A DNA stretch of 64,000 bases from Nocardiopsis xinjiangensis YIM 90004 (lineage in GTDB: Bacteria; Actinomycetota; Actinomycetes; Streptosporangiales; Streptosporangiaceae): NCBI RefSeq assembly GCF_000341145.1, contig NZ_ANBE01000003.1, positions 317,320 to 381,319 of the forward strand, read 5' to 3'. The position numbers were made by a program, and so were the translations under genes. The notes under the pieces were generated by a model. It had not been told where the DNA came from, did no database searches, and was given only the letters and a program-made list of their open reading frames with translations. Each line of letters starts with the position of its first letter. Positions within the stretch are counted from its first letter, which is position 1. This document shows, one piece after another, positions 60,519-64,000 of the stretch.

Positions 60519-62171
60519 TCAATCGGTACTGCTCTCGTGGGCGGACGGGTCACTCTCGTACTGCTCTTCCGCGCGATGGAAACCCGACTGGTATGCGGCC
60601 ATGAGTCCCGGGGTGTGGTCGACTTCCTGCGCACGTCGATCGGGGGCGGGGGCCCTGCGCAACTCGGGAGCCAGATGGGTCTGGGCCTGCCTCTCGGGCA
60701 GGGGAGGGCGTTCCCCCCGGGGCGCCTGGCCCTGAGGGGCAGCAGGCGGGGAGGACGGGGCCTGTCTCCGGTCACCGTCCTGGGCACCCGGCTGCCGTGT
60801 GGACAGTTTCGGCCGCTCGGCTCCCGGTACGTCGACGCGGACCGGAGCGGCCTCGGGACGCGGTACGGGTGAGGGGGCGGCCGGAGTGGGGCCGGGCTCC
60901 GCCGGGGCGGCCGGAGCGGGGCCGGGCTCCGCCGGGGCGGCCCCGGTGCGGGGTGTGGCTTCACGACCGCGGGCGCGGGGAGAGAGCAGTTCGTGCGGCA
61001 CCAGAACGACGGTCTGGACCCCGCCGTAGAGGTTGTTCCTCAACTGGACCTTCACACCGTGCTTGCGTGCGAGGCTCGAGACCACGAACAGCCCGATGCG
61101 TCCGTCGCGGAGCAACTCCGCGACGTCGATCTGCCCCGGGTCGGCGAGCAGGTCGTTCATCCTGTTCATGTCCTCACGCGGCATCCCCAGACCGCGGTCA
61201 TCGATGTCGACGGCCAGCCCTGCGGCGACCTCGTCCGCCCGGACCATCACCTGGGTGTGGGGAGGGGAGAACTTGGTGGCGTTCTCGATCAGCTCGGCGA
61301 TCAGGTGGATGACGTCGACGACGGTATTACCGTTCAGGGTGCCCGAGACCGGCGGTACCACTTTGACCCGCGAGTAGTGCTCGACCTCGGCAACGGCTGA
61401 ACGCAGCACCTCGTAGAGGGATACCGGTCTGGTCCACTGGCGCCGTGACGTGCTCCCGCCGAGGACCGCGAGGCTTTCGGACTGGCGGCGCATACGAGTG
61501 GCCAGATGGTCGATGGTGAACAGGCCCTTGAGCAGGTCGGGGTCCTCGACCTGGGCTTCCAGATCATCGAGCAGGGTGATCTCACGGTGGACCAGGGACT
61601 GCATCCGCCGGGCCACGTTGACGAACACCTCCACCTGCTGCTCGGAGCTGTGCTCCGTCCTCCGGCCGGCGATCTCGAGGATGGCGCTCTCAGCGGCGTA
61701 CTGCTCCCAAGCCCGCTCATAAGCGAGGAATGTGAACGGATCGCTGTCCGGGGCGACCACAGCGGGTGCCGGGCTCGCATCGGGGCGCTCACCGCTCTTC
61801 AACCTCCCGACGAGTTCGTGGAGGGACGTCCGCCCCCGAGCGCTCGTCGAACGCAGGTCATCGATCCGGTCATGGACCTGACGGGTGGCGCGCCCCGCAG
61901 CTACCGCTGCGACGGCCACGAGGAGCACGGCTGTGGCCGCCGCGCCCAGCAGGAGAGCCATGGTGTTCGTGCTGGGCTCGGGGCCGTCCGCCAGGAGGAG
62001 AAGCACTGCTGTGGTGGCCAGAAGAGCCATGACGGCAGCGGGCAGAACAGCGATCCCCAAGTGGAGGACGAGCACGCTTCCCTGGGGGCCCGTGTCCGGA
62101 TCAGGAGCGTGGGAGTACGGGGGCGCTTTATCCCGGCGCGCAGCATCAACAGAGGGAGAAGAGTCAGACAT
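60519..62171 (-). CDS. cvnA: CvnA: membrane sensor histidine kinase-like protein of the conservon
   Basis: A 550-residue protein. Two membrane helices at about 33-60 and 68-90, a helical linker with the dimerisation helix (LLKGLFTIDHLATRMRRQSESLAVL, the likely phosphoacceptor His in TIDHL), an ATPase domain with N-box LIAELIENATKFSPP and G-box DDRGLGM, and a 170-residue Pro/Ala-rich tail. The tail contains a 30-bp tandem duplication. Conservon CvnA proteins form the sensory head of the complex with CvnB-D. ATG 62171 follows GAGGACACC. Confidence 0.92.
   Translation of the reverse strand: MSDSSPSVDAARRDKAPPYSHAPDPDTGPQGSVLVLHLGIAVLPAAVMALLATTAVLLLLADGPEPSTNTMALLLGAAATAVLLVAVAAVAAGRATRQVHDRIDDLRSTSARGRTSLHELVGRLKSGERPDASPAPAVVAPDSDPFTFLAYERAWEQYAAESAILEIAGRRTEHSSEQQVEVFVNVARRMQSLVHREITLLDDLEAQVEDPDLLKGLFTIDHLATRMRRQSESLAVLGGSTSRRQWTRPVSLYEVLRSAVAEVEHYSRVKVVPPVSGTLNGNTVVDVIHLIAELIENATKFSPPHTQVMVRADEVAAGLAVDIDDRGLGMPREDMNRMNDLLADPGQIDVAELLRDGRIGLFVVSSLARKHGVKVQLRNNLYGGVQTVVLVPHELLSPRARGREATPRTGAAPAEPGPAPAAPAEPGPTPAAPSPVPRPEAAPVRVDVPGAERPKLSTRQPGAQDGDRRQAPSSPPAAPQGQAPRGERPPLPERQAQTHLAPELRRAPAPDRRAQEVDHTPGLMAAYQSGFHRAEEQYESDPSAHESSTD
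60879..60938. repeat. 30-bp tandem duplication in the cvnA tail
   Basis: Two 30-base units (60879-60908, 60909-60938) differ at one base and encode the Pro/Ala-rich repeats PAEPGPTPAA and PAEPGPAPAA. It is in frame and so only changes the length of the disordered linker. Confidence 0.85.
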
Positions 62172-63045
62172 TGGTGTCCTCGAAATGTGAGGCCGATGGG
62201 CAGCAGGGAGCACGATAGCGGACTCGCTTTTCCTGGAAGGACCGCGATAATCAGGTTCTGGGAAACAAGCTCTCCACTGTCGGGCCGACGGCCTCGGACG
62301 CGGGCGGGTCGAACGCCATCCGAAGTGTACGGAGCGGGTTCCGGATCTGGCCGGGCGAAGTACCCACCCCGCTCCGACCCCCTTTCATAAACGTGTGATC
62401 AGAGGCGGCGAAAGACTCGAGCCCGTGTTCGGCCAGGGGTGGGGCCAAATCACAGGACTCGAATCGGGCACATAACTCGAACCGAGGGGGCTGATGGCCT
62501 CGCCACCGCGGTCTGCGGCGGCATACCCGCGGCATCGTAGCGCCCTGGCTTCACGATCGGCTCTGGGCAGGGGCCGGAGTCCCCGGTGCGGAGGCTGTGT
62601 CCGATTCAGGTCACAAGTCCCTGTCTCAGAGTAACCACGGAGCGCACCGCATTCTATGGGCATACACCCGAAACAAAGCGACAGACTGGTGATTTTTAAC
62701 ACAAACTTGCACTGGAGGGTTTCAGGGATTCGTGAGGAAATAGGACAAAAAGGAAGATACTGGGCGGATTCGCGCCAACGGAGATCGGGGCCGACCCCGC
62801 CCCGGAAGGCCCCACTGCCCGGCCTGTGGACGACCAACAGCCCTCGTGCACCCCGGCCCCACACGAGAGCCGTCTCCCACCGGACGGCATTGCGGGTATA
62901 CCGATCGGTGCAGTCAACTGTTGTTCAGCGTCCTCACGGAGGACGAAGCCACACGAATGCAAGCGCGGCAACGTCCGCGGACGCCGATCACCACCCGCCC
63001 GGGCCGGCTCCACGTGAGCCGACCGGCATGTTCCTCGGAGGAGAG
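62172..63045. other. Long divergent intergenic region before cvnA and the HAD gene
   Basis: About 870 bases with no believable gene; a minus-strand frame at 62385-62864 lacks a start signal and typical codon use. Bases 62630-62760 are AT-richer. The region must hold the conservon promoter (minus) and the HAD promoter (plus) and contains the repeat copy 62762-62835. Confidence 0.45.
62762..62835. repeat. Diverged intergenic repeat, copy 2
   Basis: 74 bases matching 56604-56675 at roughly 80 percent by eye. Best blocks are CGCGCCAACGG and GGCCTGTGGACGACC. Here the palindromic centre has changed to CGGGGCCGACCCCG, so a LacI-type site is less perfect. Confidence 0.55.
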
Positions 63046-63756
63046 ATGGCCGTCCACGAGCACCGAGCACTGACCTTCGACGTCGTCGGGACCCTGATCG
63101 ACTTCGAGGCCGGGATCCTGAATCACCTGAGACCCATCGCGGCCCGGTCCGGGGCCCCGCACGGGGACGCGGCTCTGCTGGCGGCATTCGGACGGGCGGA
63201 GGACGTGCAGCAGCGCCTGGCGCCCGAGCTCCCCTTCACCCAGATGCTGGAACCCATCCACCGGCGCCTCGCGGAGGAACTGGGGCTCGCCACCACCGAC
63301 GCGGAGGCGACGGGACTGGCGGAATCCATCCCGGAGTGGCCGCCCTTCACGGACTCGGTGGATGCGCTGCGCCGCTTGGGCACCCGGTTCCGACTGGTCG
63401 CGCTCACCAACTCCGACAACTGGGCCCTCCGGTGCATGGCGCGGACCCTGGGGGACCCCTTCCACGACACGGTGACCGTCGAGGACGTCGGCGCCAACAA
63501 GCCGGACCCGCAGATGTTCGCCTACTGCCTCGGCCGGCAGAGCACACACGGGTACCGGAAAGAGGAGGTCATGCACGTCGCGCAGAGCCAGTACCACGAC
63601 ATCGCCGCCGCTGTCGGACTCGACTACACGACGTGCTGGATCGAGCGCCGACACGGGGACGAAGGCTCGGGGGCCACACCCTCGCCCGGCACGGTGACCA
63701 CCCCCGACCACCACTTCACCTCACTCGCGGACCTCGCCGAGGCAGCGGGGGTCTAG
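63046..63756 (+). CDS. HAD superfamily hydrolase, haloacid dehalogenase type II-like
   Basis: A 236-residue HAD hydrolase. Motif I FDVVGTL (nucleophile Asp12, with Val-Val in place of the usual Y), cap domain about 15-95, motif II LTNSDN, motif III NKPDPQMF (Lys), motif IV VAQSQYHDIAAA. The plan matches type II L-2-haloacid dehalogenases and related phosphatases. ATG 63046 follows GGAGGAGAG; ATG 63028 would add six residues. Monocistronic as far as seen. Confidence 0.88.
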   Translation: MAVHEHRALTFDVVGTLIDFEAGILNHLRPIAARSGAPHGDAALLAAFGRAEDVQQRLAPELPFTQMLEPIHRRLAEELGLATTDAEATGLAESIPEWPPFTDSVDALRRLGTRFRLVALTNSDNWALRCMARTLGDPFHDTVTVEDVGANKPDPQMFAYCLGRQSTHGYRKEEVMHVAQSQYHDIAAAVGLDYTTCWIERRHGDEGSGATPSPGTVTTPDHHFTSLADLAEAAGV

Positions 63757-63865
63757 GCGCGGGACCACGGCATCCGTCCGAGCGTGAGCCGAGCCGGAAA
63801 GGGCGTGCGCCCCGGACGGGGCTCTGCCAAGGTCGATCCCGAACGCGACCACCGAGGAGGCCCGC

Positions 63866-64000
63866 ATGGCCGGCGCCGACGGACACCGCATGCCCGACCC
63901 CGCCCGCGATCCGCTGCCGCTGCGCGGGCGGGCCGCCCTCGTCACGGGGGCGAGCCGCCGCGACGGCATCGGGTTCGCCACCGCGCGCCGGCTGGGCGCG
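63866..64000 (+). CDS. SDR family oxidoreductase, N-terminal fragment
   Basis: The first 45 residues of a gene that runs off the window. After LPLRGRAALVTGASRRDGIGFATARRLGA, the Rossmann loop TGASRRDGIG has two extra residues compared with TGxxxGIG, as seen in some enoyl- or 3-ketoacyl-reductase-like SDRs. GAGGAGG precedes the ATG by six bases. Substrate cannot be told. Confidence 0.75.
   Translation, partial: MAGADGHRMPDPARDPLPLRGRAALVTGASRRDGIGFATARRLGA

Noticed and set aside
60519..60940. Pro/Ala-rich tail of CvnA as a separate gene
   Set aside because: In frame with the kinase domain and without its own start; a disordered linker is the simpler reading.
62385..62864. 159-residue minus-strand frame upstream of cvnA
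   Set aside because: No start signal, mixed composition and no recognisable motif; more likely promoter DNA.

Overview
The window is high-GC actinomycete DNA. It carries a complete conservon operon (cvnABCD), an F420-type LLM oxidoreductase, an iron box of the DmdR/IdeR type, and a secreted polyesterase whose mature sequence closely resembles Thermobifida cutinases. Together these point to Nocardiopsaceae, most likely Nocardiopsis or a close relative. That placement is inference from recalled family sequences; no database was searched. No rRNA, tRNA, CRISPR array or complete insertion sequence was seen.

Layout. 1-3.0 kb: the tail of a family 2 glycosyltransferase, a GntR/FCD regulator divergent from a VOC protein with a dyad operator between them, and an OFA-type MFS carrier with its 43-residue small subunit. 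3.5-8.9 kb: a PQQ-type sugar dehydrogenase and a four-gene ferric-siderophore ABC importer with an iron box and, upstream of it, a run of 49 C. 9.4-16 kb: an MFS carrier, a stand-alone MurG, an orphan HSDR_N-like protein, a GT4 glycosyltransferase and a frameshifted FUSC-family gene. 16-24.5 kb: an unrecognised protein coupled to an alpha/beta hydrolase, then DUF1440-like, DUF1360, GH15, SDR and DUF3140 genes and a novel five-helix membrane protein.

25-32.6 kb: five genes on the minus strand (SWIM, DUF5691, MoxR AAA+, DUF5682, VWA) that look like one multi-protein machine. This is the best candidate in the window for an uncharacterised system. 33-43.5 kb: a P450 that lacks the ExxR motif (CYP157/CvnE-like), an LLM enzyme with a catalase, an SDR, a ThDP oxidase, ChaB, the cutinase/PET-hydrolase-like enzyme and an intact FUSC gene.

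43.5-51.3 kb: a complete branched-chain amino-acid-type ABC importer (livGFHMJ order) below a large LuxR-family (LAL) regulator. 51.7-56.6 kb: a YbdK-type glutamate-cysteine ligase and an AGE-isomerase, PfkB-kinase, FAD-oxidoreductase operon. 57-64 kb: an unusual acyl-CoA dehydrogenase, the conservon cvnA-B-C-D plus a GAF protein, a HAD hydrolase and the start of an SDR.

Many convergent gene pairs are separated by strong hairpin terminators. At least two families of diverged intergenic repeats occur: one at 3.2 and 24.7 kb, the other at 56.6 and 62.8 kb. The latter sits just upstream of the AGE-PfkB operon and overlaps a LacI-type palindrome there. Start codons were chosen from Shine-Dalgarno position, overlaps and remembered family N-termini.
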